Assembly: GCF_000755145.1 (NCBI RefSeq)
Contig: NZ_CP009228.1
Coordinates: 2,465,694 to 2,529,693, forward strand
DNA length: 64,000 nucleotides
From: Treponema putidum
Lineage (GTDB): Bacteria; Spirochaetota; Spirochaetia; Treponematales; Treponemataceae
Direction of reading: 5' to 3'
Shown here: in pieces, positions 24,196-33,289 of the stretch
Numbering within the stretch: position 1 is the stretch's first letter
Layout of the letters: every line of letters begins with the position of its first letter
Made by a program: the position numbers and the translations under genes
Notes under the pieces: generated by a model
Seen by the model: the letters and a program-made list of their open reading frames with translations, nothing else
The model's database searches: none
What the model was told of the DNA's origin: nothing

Positions 24196-26104
24196 ATGAA
24201 ATTGAAATGGCACAGGCTTCATATATGTTTTTATATATTAAAAAATTTTCTTCATAAACGGAGGTAAAAGATTTACTCTGAGGAGGCTTATTTAAATCTT
24301 CATCAAGCAAAAGATCAAAGCCTATTATGACATTTGTCTTATTGGTTCTTATTTTTTCATCGATAAGGTTTAAGTTTTCTATACTTTTGTTTATAATAGA
24401 ATCTTCAAGAGGCTTTCCGTTTTTTAAAGGACTTAGGATATTTCGGCATATATCCATACCATCCCTTGCAAGTTTCATGGTTTTGTCCAAATCAAGGCTT
24501 AATTCTTTTAAGGCAGCCGAAAGGCTTTGAGAACTAAAGCTATCTTCTTTATGAGAAAATAAGTTAGACAAAGGACTTATTTTCTCGATTTTTATTTTTT
24601 TTGAAAGAAGCGACGCTTTTGCTTTAATTAAAAATTCTTCAACACTTAAGGGCGGCATATTCGTTATTTTTAAGCCCTGCGGTAAAAGATTATAAGTTTT
24701 AACACTAGGAAATTCGGCAATCTTACTTTCAAACCACCAAGCATACATCTCCATTCTTTTGTCGCTTAACACCTTTCCAATATAGCCTTCCTTTAATTGG
24801 GGCGAGGCGGAATAAAGGCTTAGATGAGAGGCCGTTTCCGAAGGAAAAAAACGGTTTGAAAAAGCATTTACATCTTCTTCAAAGCGGCTCCCTTTAAAAT
24901 GGGTTTGAAAATCGGGAAAGGCTAAATCGAGGCCGGCAAAAATAATTTCAGGACAGCCCAATATCCTTGCAAAATCCCAGCAAGCCGTTGCAACGGAACC
25001 GCCTGTAACAAGCTTCCCCTTTTCGCCTATAGCTTTTTCTATATATTGAGCGAGAGGAAACATAGAAGTGCATAAAAACTTGGCTCTTGTTTTAAGACGA
25101 AAAACGGCCGGATATACGGAAGACTCGGTAATAAGAATAGAATCCGATATATCAAGGTCTGCCAGATGAAGATAGTTCCAATATTGAGCATCCATCAAAA
25201 GAATAAAGTCCGGGTTTATTCCCCTCCTAAGACAGGCCCTAACTGCCGTATCGGCTGAAATGATAATGAACTTATCTTCATTTTCTTTTACAAGATTTAT
25301 CGTGTTATCCAAGCCGGGTCCGGCAGCAATTATTACACAAGGATAAGAATTAAAAAGATTTTTTAGGTGCAAAATACCGGGAAGATTTTCAACTTGAGTT
25401 TTGTTTTTAAAAAAATTTTTAAGCCAAAGTTTTCCGAATTTCTTTAAGGTATTCTTGTTTAAATTTGTCTTTTCATTTCTCCGCTTTTTTAAGGCCTCAA
25501 ATTCAAAAAACCAAGAAGAACTTACATCAATCAAAGGCTGAATTTTAAAAGCGGGAATATCAAAAAAAGATTTGCTTTCAAAAAAATCCAACACATCTTT
25601 CGGATAAAGACCTAAAAGAAGTATAAGATTTTCGTGCATAAAAAAATCATCCAAGGGGCGGCTCTGCAAAAAAAGAAAAAAAACAAAAAGGTCGGGCTCA
25701 ATTATAATCAAAGAAGACTTAGGATTTTTCTTTGCATAAAGCTCTTGAGTATAACCCAAACCAAGACCGTAAAAAACACAAGAGCTTTTAGCCTTTTTAT
25801 CTTTAAAAAAATCAATGGATATATTTTTTTCGGCCTCGCTTATAGGATTATATTTTGAATGAAGATATTTTCCGTTTATGCGTGCAGTAAAAATCTTTTT
25901 ATCTTTTTCTTTTAATTTTGCTTCTTCGAGATAATAGCTTTCAGGAATTCTTTCGGCAAATTGTTTAATACCGATTTCGGAGTCAAGGCCCAAGGCAGCA
26001 GAGAGCTCAGGAAACCGACGAGAAAAAAGTTCCGCATTATGAAAAAGATTCTTGTATAAAATTTCACGATTACCGGCGTTTTCTTTATTCAAGAGTGAGC
26101 TCAA
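24185..26104 (-). CDS. Maf-type (DUF115) motility-associated glycosyltransferase family protein
   Basis: A 639-residue protein. The central Maf domain (about residues 235-420) has AAGPGLDNTINLVKEN, IIISADTAVRACLRRGINPD and FILLMDAQ, followed by LVTGGSVATACWDFA and IIFAGLDLAFP. N- and C-terminal helical regions follow the usual Maf layout. Maf proteins transfer nonulosonic or related sugars to flagellin, and treponemal flagellins are known to be glycosylated. The TTG start at 26104 overlaps the ftsI stop by 20 bases; its AAGGAA is 9-10 bases upstream. Two further Maf-like genes lie at 36.8-39.9 kb. Confidence 0.85.
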   Translation of the reverse strand: MSSLLNKENAGNREILYKNLFHNAELFSRRFPELSAALGLDSEIGIKQFAERIPESYYLEEAKLKEKDKKIFTARINGKYLHSKYNPISEAEKNISIDFFKDKKAKSSCVFYGLGLGYTQELYAKKNPKSSLIIIEPDLFVFFLFLQSRPLDDFFMHENLILLLGLYPKDVLDFFESKSFFDIPAFKIQPLIDVSSSWFFEFEALKKRRNEKTNLNKNTLKKFGKLWLKNFFKNKTQVENLPGILHLKNLFNSYPCVIIAAGPGLDNTINLVKENEDKFIIISADTAVRACLRRGINPDFILLMDAQYWNYLHLADLDISDSILITESSVYPAVFRLKTRAKFLCTSMFPLAQYIEKAIGEKGKLVTGGSVATACWDFARILGCPEIIFAGLDLAFPDFQTHFKGSRFEEDVNAFSNRFFPSETASHLSLYSASPQLKEGYIGKVLSDKRMEMYAWWFESKIAEFPSVKTYNLLPQGLKITNMPPLSVEEFLIKAKASLLSKKIKIEKISPLSNLFSHKEDSFSSQSLSAALKELSLDLDKTMKLARDGMDICRNILSPLKNGKPLEDSIINKSIENLNLIDEKIRTNKTNVIIGFDLLLDEDLNKPPQSKSFTSVYEENFLIYKNIYEACAISISFIL

Positions 26105-27947
26105 TTTTCATTCCTTTTTTAAGGGGGGTACCGGGAGGAGGAGTTTGAGACACTACATAGCCGTCACCTGTAATTTTTACCGAAAAGTCTTTTTGCAAAA
26201 GAAGCTCAAGTAAGAGCTTTTTGGGAACTCCAGTTAGGTCGGGCATCTTATCTTTTAAGACAACAGGTTTATTCTCGCTTATGGGAATCCGTCCGGTGTG
26301 TTCAACGGTGGGAGCATTTTCCCTTGCAAGCCCGAGATAATCTATAATTTCATTCGAAGCCTCTGAAATTGCCGGAGCTGCAATAACGGATCCGTATATT
26401 TGCCCGACAGGCTTTATAACAGCCGTATATAAAATAATCTTTGGGTCATCAGCCGGAAAAATTCCTATACAGCTTGAAATAAAATCGGTCTTACTGTAGC
26501 CCCCGCCCTTCTCGTTTGCCATCTGTGCGGTTCCGGTTTTTACGGCAATTGGAACACCGTTAATGGATGCCCTCCAAGCTATTCCCTCTATGGAACCTGT
26601 CCTCATATAGCTTAAAAGCAGCTCGGCATTTTTTTCGGATATAACCTTGTTTAAAACCGAGGGCTTATGAAGATAGACGATGTTTCCTTCCTTGTCGGCA
26701 ACCTTTGAAATAAGAGAAAGGCGCAAAGTGGAACCTTTATTGGTAAAGGCCGTTGCAGCCTCAACCAGCTGCAACGCTGAAACTCCGATTTCCTGTCCTA
26801 TAGCAATTGTGTGCTTTGTGCGGATAGACCAATTTTGAGGGTCGGCAAGAAGACCAGCCGTTTCTCCGGGAAGTTCTACATTGGTTTTAGAGCCGAAACC
26901 GAAAAGTTTAATCTTTTCATAAAAAGCATTTTTTTCGGTAATATCGGCAATTTGAGCAGTCGCATCATTACATGAAAGGCGGATTACATCTCGCGGACTT
27001 ACCCTTCCATGGGGCTTTAAACAGGTAATGGGCTTTACATTGGGCCTATTAAATTCAAAAAGAGCATTACAGTCATAAATATCCCCATCCTTAGTAGTGC
27101 CCAGCTCTAAGAATGCCGCCATAGAAAATATCTTAAAAACCGATCCCGGTTCATAGACGTAGTTTGCAGGACGGTCAAAACGCTGTTCAGGAGTGCTTTC
27201 GGTAAATTTTGCAAGAGAAGCGGAAGGGGAATTTACATAGGCGAGGATTTCTCCGGTCTTTGCATCAACTGCAAGAAAAACAGCAGATTGAGCCTTTGTT
27301 TCTTCCATCATTTTAGATGTAATTTTTTCAAGAATGTATTGAATGTTTCCGTCTATGCTAAGGTAAACATCGTACCCCTTGCCCGTATAGCCCTTTGTTT
27401 CTGGCGGAGGAGAAAGAATATTTTGAAGGGAGTATTCTACTCCTGTTTTTCCTCTTCCGTCATCGCCTAAAAAACCTACAACCGTTGAAGCTAAGGTATT
27501 TTCGGGATAGGTCCGGTTAAATACGGACTCAAACCTAATACCGCTTAATTTATTTTCATCTATAACGGTTTTAACCAAATCCCTTTCACTTTCGCTCATT
27601 CTTTTTTTTAAATATAAAAAATTTGATTTGGAATCTTGAATTTTTTCTAAGAGCTCGGATTCGTTTTGCATTAAAACGGGGGATAAGGCCTTTGCCGCTT
27701 CGGCAGGATTTTTCATCAGAGTCTTATCGGCATAAAGATTATAGATAGTTGTCTGAACCGCAAGGATTTTTTTATTTCTGTCATATATAGTCCCCCTTTC
27801 GGTCGAAACCTTAGGAGTAATCACTATAGGTTCTTTCATTATCATGTACTTTGCAAACTGTAATATAAGCAAAATGACAAAAATAATTACAAAACTTATA
27901 AAAACCCAAAACCGAGGCCTTGAAATAAACCTATCTACTTCTTCCAT
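26085..27947 (-). CDS. ftsI: peptidoglycan transpeptidase FtsI/PBP2-type with C-terminal PASTA domain
   Basis: A 620-residue class B penicillin-binding protein. It has an N-terminal membrane anchor (about residues 12-32), a dimerisation domain starting ERGTIYDRNKKILA, and a transpeptidase domain with SVFK (near 267), SCN (LSCNDATAQ) and KTG (VAVKTGTAQM, near 470). A single PASTA domain ends the protein (MPDLTGVPKKLLLELL to the end). It should make septal peptidoglycan cross-links. Its start overlaps the signal peptidase gene by 13 bases and its end overlaps the Maf gene, so all three are one unit. Confidence 0.92.
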   Translation of the reverse strand: MEEVDRFISRPRFWVFISFVIIFVILLILQFAKYMIMKEPIVITPKVSTERGTIYDRNKKILAVQTTIYNLYADKTLMKNPAEAAKALSPVLMQNESELLEKIQDSKSNFLYLKKRMSESERDLVKTVIDENKLSGIRFESVFNRTYPENTLASTVVGFLGDDGRGKTGVEYSLQNILSPPPETKGYTGKGYDVYLSIDGNIQYILEKITSKMMEETKAQSAVFLAVDAKTGEILAYVNSPSASLAKFTESTPEQRFDRPANYVYEPGSVFKIFSMAAFLELGTTKDGDIYDCNALFEFNRPNVKPITCLKPHGRVSPRDVIRLSCNDATAQIADITEKNAFYEKIKLFGFGSKTNVELPGETAGLLADPQNWSIRTKHTIAIGQEIGVSALQLVEAATAFTNKGSTLRLSLISKVADKEGNIVYLHKPSVLNKVISEKNAELLLSYMRTGSIEGIAWRASINGVPIAVKTGTAQMANEKGGGYSKTDFISSCIGIFPADDPKIILYTAVIKPVGQIYGSVIAAPAISEASNEIIDYLGLARENAPTVEHTGRIPISENKPVVLKDKMPDLTGVPKKLLLELLLQKDFSVKITGDGYVVSQTPPPGTPLKKGMKIELTLE

Positions 27948-28471
27948 ATAAAAACCTTACCGTAAATACCGTCAGCCGCAACAAAACCGTAATCGCGGGA
28001 ATCATAAGATTCTTTTAGATTATCGCCCAAGGCTAAAACATAGCCCGCCGGAACCCGCACTTTTTTTTCATCGGACATACCGCCTAAATTGCGGAATTGT
28101 ACAGCCGTTAAAGGTATATCTTTTCCGGAAACCTTCATCGAATAATCGTAATTGTACCCTAATTTTTTAGAAAATTCTATAGGTTCTTCCGAAATAGCTA
28201 AGCATCTTTTTACGGTAAAATGCCCGTCTTTTAGGTACACGATTATGTCGCCGCTTTTAGGCCTTGCCCAACGGAAAATATACTTATTCTTTAAAGGATG
28301 TTTTATACCGTAAGCAGCCTTAAAAATCAATACATAGTTTCCGGCTTTTAAAGAAGGCTCCATAGAAGTGCCTGAAATCTTCTTTACATCAAAAACACAG
28401 GCTTTGATAAAAGCAAAAAAAAGTATAATGGAAAAAAAATAAAAGAGTTTTCTTTTAGTTTTTTTTAACAC
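27935..28471 (-). CDS. lepB: signal peptidase I (active-site residues intact)
   Basis: A 178-residue S26 peptidase with one N-terminal membrane segment (about residues 9-25). The nucleophile is Ser36 in SGTSMEPSL and the general base is Lys88 in FTVKRCLAI. ALGDN and SYDSRDYGFV form the conserved C-terminal boxes. It should remove signal peptides from exported proteins. The start is GTG at 28471 with AAGG upstream. Contrast the homologue at 3961-4667, which has neither catalytic residue. Confidence 0.92.
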   Translation of the reverse strand: MLKKTKRKLFYFFSIILFFAFIKACVFDVKKISGTSMEPSLKAGNYVLIFKAAYGIKHPLKNKYIFRWARPKSGDIIVYLKDGHFTVKRCLAISEEPIEFSKKLGYNYDYSMKVSGKDIPLTAVQFRNLGGMSDEKKVRVPAGYVLALGDNLKESYDSRDYGFVAADGIYGKVFIWKK

Positions 28472-28484
28472 CTTTAGCCTTAAC

Positions 28485-30032
28485 CTATCTAAACATCTTT
28501 TTTATAGAACCGAAAACTCCGCGTGTAATTTCTCTGCCTACCGTACGGGTCATACTGTCAACTAAGACCCTGCCCAGCCTTCCGGCCTCGCTTCTTTGTT
28601 TTTTATTTTGACTCTCTTCCAAACGGCGTCTTGCATTCTCTGCCCTTATTCGGGCATTTTCGGCCCTGATTAGGGCTGCCTCTTCTTTTGCCTTTGCAGC
28701 GGCCTCCTTAGTCAGACGTTTTTCTTCAAGTTCCCGTTCGGCAACCAGCTTCTTTTCTTCAAATTGACCCATAAGAATTTCATAGGCCGATTCCCTGTCG
28801 ATTACATCCTTGTACTTATAAAGAAGAGGAGATTCTTCAACAATAGCTTTAAGTTTTGCATCCTCTACAGTGCCTATCTTACTTCTTGGGGGAGCTATTA
28901 AGACTCTTTGACTTATAGAAGGGCTTCCGTCTTCCTGTAATAGGGAAACAAGGGCTTCTCCCGTTTTAAGTTCGGTAAGCACCTTAGCCGTATCGAATTT
29001 AGGATTTTTCCTAAAAGTTTCGGCTGAAAGTTTTATAGCCTTTTGATCCTTGGGAGTGAAAGCCCTGAGAGCATGTTGAAATTTATTTCCTAACTGGCTT
29101 AAAATACTTTCAGGCAAATCGGCAGGATTTTGCGTAACAAAAAAAACGGCAACACCCTTTGAGCGGATGAGCCTAATCATAGTCTCTATCTTTTCGATAA
29201 GAACTGAAGATAAATTATTAAAAAGAAGATGGGCTTCATCAAAAAAGAAAACGATTTTCGGTTTTTCCGTGTCTCCGGCTTCAGGGAGATTCTCGTAAAG
29301 CTCCGACAAAAACCAAAGCAAAAAAGTAGAATAAAGATTAGGCCTTTGATAAAGGGCCGTAGAATTTAAAACATTTATATAGCCTCTGCCGTCCGAGGTA
29401 AGTTTAAAAAAATCGGCAATTTCCAATGCGGGTTCTGCAAAAAAATTATCGGCTCCCTCCCCTTCCAAAATGAGGAGAGCCCGTTGGATTGCTCCTATTG
29501 AAGAAGCTGAAATGTTGCCGTATTTAAGTTTTAGCTCTTGGCTGTTTTCGCCTATATAAACCAAAATCGACTTTAGGTCTTTTATATCCAAGAGAAGTAA
29601 TCCATCCTCATCCGCCACCCTAAAGGCAATGTTTAGAACACCCGCTTGAACCTCATTTAAATTTAAAAGTTTGGATAAAAGAAGAGGCCCCATCTCAGAT
29701 ATGGTCGCACGCACAGGATGGCCTGTTTCTTTTAGGATACTCCAAAGGCGTATAGGATAGGATTTAAACTCAAAGTCGGAAAGGCCTAAAAGACTCAACC
29801 TTTCGTTTATTTTTTGGTTGGCCTCGCCCTTTTCGGCAAAGCTGCACAAGTCTCCCTTTACATCGGGCAAAAAAACGGGAACACCCACGTCGCTAAAGGC
29901 CTCTGCAATTACCTTTAAGGTAATAGTCTTTCCTGTTCCTGTTGCCCCCGCAATAAGGCCGTGCCGGTTTGCACGGTTAGGTAAAAGCTCTACCCTGTCC
30001 TCTCCTACTCCGATAAAAATTCCTTTTTCCAT
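28485..30032 (-). CDS. HerA/YjgR-like (DUF853) ATPase
   Basis: A 515-residue P-loop ATPase. Walker A is GATGTGKT at residues 29-36 and Walker B is KIVFFFDEAHLLF, followed by IRSKGVAVFFVTQNPADLPE (sensor region). The C-terminal 90 residues form a long charged coiled coil with repeated AKEEAALIRAENARIRAENA-like helices. Members resemble the HerA/FtsK translocase family, and their function in bacteria is poorly defined. It starts the minus-strand run HerA, LepB, FtsI, Maf. Spacing to lepB is 13 bases. Confidence 0.85.
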   Translation of the reverse strand: MEKGIFIGVGEDRVELLPNRANRHGLIAGATGTGKTITLKVIAEAFSDVGVPVFLPDVKGDLCSFAEKGEANQKINERLSLLGLSDFEFKSYPIRLWSILKETGHPVRATISEMGPLLLSKLLNLNEVQAGVLNIAFRVADEDGLLLLDIKDLKSILVYIGENSQELKLKYGNISASSIGAIQRALLILEGEGADNFFAEPALEIADFFKLTSDGRGYINVLNSTALYQRPNLYSTFLLWFLSELYENLPEAGDTEKPKIVFFFDEAHLLFNNLSSVLIEKIETMIRLIRSKGVAVFFVTQNPADLPESILSQLGNKFQHALRAFTPKDQKAIKLSAETFRKNPKFDTAKVLTELKTGEALVSLLQEDGSPSISQRVLIAPPRSKIGTVEDAKLKAIVEESPLLYKYKDVIDRESAYEILMGQFEEKKLVAERELEEKRLTKEAAAKAKEEAALIRAENARIRAENARRRLEESQNKKQRSEAGRLGRVLVDSMTRTVGREITRGVFGSIKKMFR

Positions 30033-30198
30033 ATAAACCTCTCAATAAATCGGCCTTAAAACCGGTTTACTCCGATTTTAGGTATTTGTATTTTAAATCA
30101 ATTTAGATATAATATCAATACTTAAGGAACTTTTCTCAATGGACACATTCGATTCGGACGATGCAAAAGGCTCTAAACTCTCGATTATGAACATTGTG

Positions 30199-31386
30199 TT
30201 AGACGGCATTTAATAAGTTTTTTATTTGCAAATCTACATATTTTATAACTTTAACATCAGTTTCTCTTTTAAAGAAATCAACAGTGTGCTTTTCATTCGT
30301 TTGAATTAATATTTTTATGGGAAAATTTTTACCCTGAACTGCATTTTCTAAATTGGTGATTGCATCATCTATAGTTTCCGTGTCTTTTTGAATTTTTATC
30401 GGAATCAGCGAATTATCATTTTTAATGAAGCCATCTATACCTTTATTTCTTTGAACAGGAATGGCATTCAATAGAAATAATAAAGTACTTTCAAAAGAAT
30501 TCTTTTCAATATATGAATCAATACCTTTTGAAAGCACTCCGGATTCTGATATTATCATTTCCGAAAGGCGTTTTTTAGAAATTTCAATAGCATCAGTATT
30601 TTTATCAATGCCGATAAATTTTCTATTTAATGATTTCGCAGCGACGCAAGTAGTTCCGCTTCCGCAAAATGGATCCAGTACAATATCTCCTTCGTTTGTA
30701 ACAAGTTCAATTATTCGTTGAAGGAGTTTTACCGGTTTTTGTGTAGGGTAGCCGCATCGTTCTTTTGCTTTTGGATTTAAAAAAGGAATTTCCCAAACAT
30801 CGGATAAAGGAACTCCTTTTTTTTCTGTTGTAAAAACAACATCGCCTTTTACATCTCTTTTGTATTCGGATTTTCCTTTTGAATTTCTTACCCGTTTTTG
30901 CAAGATTTGGTCAATATTTGTTGATGGAGAGTATTCTGTATAAAACTGATTGAATTTAAAATCTTTTGTTTTACTATAAAAATAAATATTTTGATGGGCA
31001 TTAAGGAGACCTTTCTTTGAGTTAGACCATCTTTTATATGCCCATATAATCTCACTTTGAAAGTTTACCTCGCCAAAGACTTTATCAAGCTCTTCTCTCA
31101 AATAATGAGAAGCATATCTATCACAGTGAAGAAATATTGAACCGTCTTTTGTTAAAACACGCTTGATTTCATTCAAAACTAAAGACATAAAAGAAATATA
31201 TTCATCTTTTGAAGAAAATTTGTCATCAAATGAATACACTTTCCCTTCTGATCTGGAACTTAATTCATGTTCTTTTTGCGAAAAAAAAGGAGGATCTAAA
31301 TATACAAGATTTACAGAACTATCGGGAATTTTTTTTAATTCTTCACAGGAATCTCCAAAGATGACAGTATTTAAATCATGGTTCAT
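30199..31386 (-). CDS. type II DNA methyltransferase (beta class) with nuclease-like C-terminal tail
   Basis: A 395-residue enzyme. Motif IV (YLDPPFFSQKEH) comes first, near residue 30. Motif I (DPFCGSGTTCVAA) follows near 240, which is the order of the beta class of N6-adenine or N4-cytosine methyltransferases. The C-terminal 110 residues contain RNKGIDGFIKNDN and LIPIKIQK, a pattern like the GIDG...QVK core of Mrr/PD-(D/E)xK nuclease-like domains, though its Gln-Lys position is altered. It overlaps the endonuclease gene by 11 bases. The likely role is protection of the host DNA. Confidence 0.85.
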   Translation of the reverse strand: MNHDLNTVIFGDSCEELKKIPDSSVNLVYLDPPFFSQKEHELSSRSEGKVYSFDDKFSSKDEYISFMSLVLNEIKRVLTKDGSIFLHCDRYASHYLREELDKVFGEVNFQSEIIWAYKRWSNSKKGLLNAHQNIYFYSKTKDFKFNQFYTEYSPSTNIDQILQKRVRNSKGKSEYKRDVKGDVVFTTEKKGVPLSDVWEIPFLNPKAKERCGYPTQKPVKLLQRIIELVTNEGDIVLDPFCGSGTTCVAAKSLNRKFIGIDKNTDAIEISKKRLSEMIISESGVLSKGIDSYIEKNSFESTLLFLLNAIPVQRNKGIDGFIKNDNSLIPIKIQKDTETIDDAITNLENAVQGKNFPIKILIQTNEKHTVDFFKRETDVKVIKYVDLQIKNLLNAV

Positions 31387-32014
31387 ATTCTACCGTCCTT
31401 TCATCTGCAATTTTTTTAAGAATTTCTTTTAAATCAAATCCTGTATATTTTTTTATGAAATTCCATGCATCATCGCCTGCATAATATTCACCTTTTATAC
31501 CTCCATACAAAGTTTTTAATGTTTCTTGTATACGGATTGCCTGTTTTCGTTGAGGATAATAGAACATGACACGAATAGGCTTGTACCCTTTTTGATTTAT
31601 TACTTTAACACGGGTATGTTCTTTTGTGATATGATCTCCATCAGTCGTCGCATCACGCCATTTTATCTCTAAAGCATCTGTATTGTTTAAAAAATCAATT
31701 TCGTAAGTTTTGGGTCTTTTTCCTAGTGTATTTGGAATTCGAGTTTTACCACCGGTTGGATATTTATGTTTCAAGCATAAAACCGCCGCTTCTTCAAGAA
31801 ATGCCCCCGCGTATTTGTAAAAAAAACGCCCCTTATTTTGGTATATGTCGATTAGATTCCCTTCCGATTCCGATATTCCTAAAACCCTATAAATTAAAAA
31901 ATGCGAATTATCATCTGATTTCATTTCTTCTGTGCGGCCGTCAATTTTTGAACGCAAACCGTTTGCATATTTATCTGAAAGAGTTTTTATTTCATTATAT
32001 AATACCGTTTTCAT
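31376..32014 (-). CDS. type II restriction endonuclease, ApaLI-like
   Basis: A 212-residue protein immediately upstream of the methyltransferase. The segment TYEIDFLNNTDALEIKWRD (about residues 98-120) carries a PD-(D/E)xK-like core with the EIK triad. It is followed by TTDGDHITKEHTRVKVINQ. This matches my recollection of the ApaLI-like endonuclease family (type specimen cuts GTGCAC), but I cannot confirm the specificity. The gene overlaps the methyltransferase by 11 bases and forms a two-gene module between herA and tsaC. Confidence 0.68.
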   Translation of the reverse strand: MKTVLYNEIKTLSDKYANGLRSKIDGRTEEMKSDDNSHFLIYRVLGISESEGNLIDIYQNKGRFFYKYAGAFLEEAAVLCLKHKYPTGGKTRIPNTLGKRPKTYEIDFLNNTDALEIKWRDATTDGDHITKEHTRVKVINQKGYKPIRVMFYYPQRKQAIRIQETLKTLYGGIKGEYYAGDDAWNFIKKYTGFDLKEILKKIADERTVEYEP

Positions 32015-32144
32015 AGCTTAAACTATACTATATTTTAGCAAAAAATTCTATATACAGATTACGGGACAAGCGCCTCTTATTAGGGCTCTATAAAAAAGTT
32101 TTTACCGTAAAGGCGATAGCCTGCTTTGCCAAGGTTTCTGCTAT

Positions 32145-32726
32145 CTATTTAGACAGTTTTTCTGACGAGGTCAAAAAACTTAGATTTAAGGATCCTTGCC
32201 TGATTATGCATGGCTCCTTATCGATTAAACTGACAATTGTAGACGCTAAGCCCTTTTGCTCCCCTCCGTCAATTATCAAAGAAACCTTATCCTCAAACTC
32301 TCTTATTATATCCCCAATATTACTTAAAACAGGCTCTCCCGAATAGTTTACGCTCGTAGAATAAATTGGCGAGCCGGTTTTTCCTATTAAATCTCTAAGC
32401 CATTTATCATCAGGGCATCTAAAAGCTGATGTTCCGCCCCCTGTCCTATCTTTTACGATTATACTCAATGGAGCAGGCCAAAGCTCCAATATGTATGACG
32501 GAATAAACGTATCCGTATATTTATAAATATCTTGAGGCTTTTCAATAAGGCCGATAAAACTCTTTTCGGCCCCTCTTTTTTTGATTTTAATGATTTTTTC
32601 CTTCGTAAAAGGAATAATACCCGAAAAGCCGTAAACGGTATCGGTGGGAATTATGATTATTTCGCCTTTTTTTAGAATTGAAACCGCTAATTCTAAAGCC
32701 TTAGGGTCTTGCTTTGAAATAACCAT
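32145..32726 (-). CDS. tsaC: threonylcarbamoyl-AMP synthase TsaC/Sua5 (YrdC domain)
   Basis: A 193-residue YrdC-domain protein. Conserved blocks are KGEIIIIPTDTVYGFSG (residues 15-31), IKKRGAEKSFIGLI, LWPAPLSIIV, and STSVNYSGEPV. It makes threonylcarbamoyl-AMP, the precursor used by TsaB/TsaD/TsaE for t6A. The length matches the short TsaC form rather than the longer Sua5. Its N-terminal codons overlap the FtsB-like gene by 26 bases, so the two are translated from one mRNA. Confidence 0.92.
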   Translation of the reverse strand: MVISKQDPKALELAVSILKKGEIIIIPTDTVYGFSGIIPFTKEKIIKIKKRGAEKSFIGLIEKPQDIYKYTDTFIPSYILELWPAPLSIIVKDRTGGGTSAFRCPDDKWLRDLIGKTGSPIYSTSVNYSGEPVLSNIGDIIREFEDKVSLIIDGGEQKGLASTIVSLIDKEPCIIRQGSLNLSFLTSSEKLSK

Positions 32727-33150
32727 CTTTTTTTACCGCCAGCATTTCAAAAATAATAATAATTATACCAAGAGATACTGCTATTGTCTTACATATATAG
32801 TCCGAAAGGTAATAGGGCTTTTCAATTTTTAAGATAGTGCCCGGGTTTAAACTTTTTCCAAACCCCGAATTAAAGTTCACCAGCTTGATTATACCTTCAT
32901 TATTGTATATATAACCAAGCTCATGTGCATAAATGGCAATTGTTTCAGGGTCATAGGTAAGATTGCGTATGTGACTATCCAAATCATCTCCCATTTCCTT
33001 AAGAGCCCGGACATGGTCTACGAGTGTATTCCGCTGAATTTCCATAAACCGCGTTGAATATACCCCCTTAGGTCCCAAAAATACGGACAAGACAGTATAA
33101 GCAAAAACAGTAGTAAAAATGGGAATAAGTACTCTAAAATAGATTTTCAT
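32701..33150 (-). CDS. FtsB/DivIC-like septum-formation protein
   Basis: A 149-residue protein. It has a membrane segment at residues 7-27, then a heptad-rich extracytoplasmic helix (FMEIQRNTLVDHVRALKEMG). YDPETIAIYAHELGYIYNNE resembles the C-terminal motif of FtsB/DivIC septum proteins. Unusually, a second membrane segment lies near the C-terminus (about residues 122-140). It is probably a divisome component, and its function fits the nearby ftsI. The start is ATG and no other gene lies between it and the 33.2 kb promoter. Confidence 0.65.
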   Translation of the reverse strand: MKIYFRVLIPIFTTVFAYTVLSVFLGPKGVYSTRFMEIQRNTLVDHVRALKEMGDDLDSHIRNLTYDPETIAIYAHELGYIYNNEGIIKLVNFNSGFGKSLNPGTILKIEKPYYLSDYICKTIAVSLGIIIIIFEMLAVKKDGYFKARP

Positions 33151-33229
33151 AGCCTAAATATATAACGGCATTTTATGTTTTTTTCTTGAATTTTTTCTCA
33201 AAATTCTTTAGAGTAAATAATTTAGGTTA

Positions 33230-33259
33230 TTTACAAATTCTGTCGATATATAGTATAAT
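33230..33259 (+). promoter_or_regulatory. promoter of the acidic-protein/Maf operon
   Basis: TTTACA (33230-33235) and TATAAT (33254-33259) are separated by 18 bases. Transcription should start near 33266, leaving a leader of about 24 bases with GGGAG before the ATG at 33290. This single promoter could drive the five genes that follow. Confidence 0.65.
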
Positions 33260-33289
33260 TATAGACATGAGTTATATGGGAGAAATAGC

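Noticed and set aside
30047-30078. Imperfect inverted repeat between the herA-like gene and the restriction-modification genes (AATCGG/CCGATT)
   Set aside because: Long mismatched loop and no T-tract; too weak to call a terminator.
32027-32144. 118-base gap between the restriction endonuclease and tsaC
   Set aside because: Open frames are short and lack start signals. No clear hairpin or promoter could be supported.
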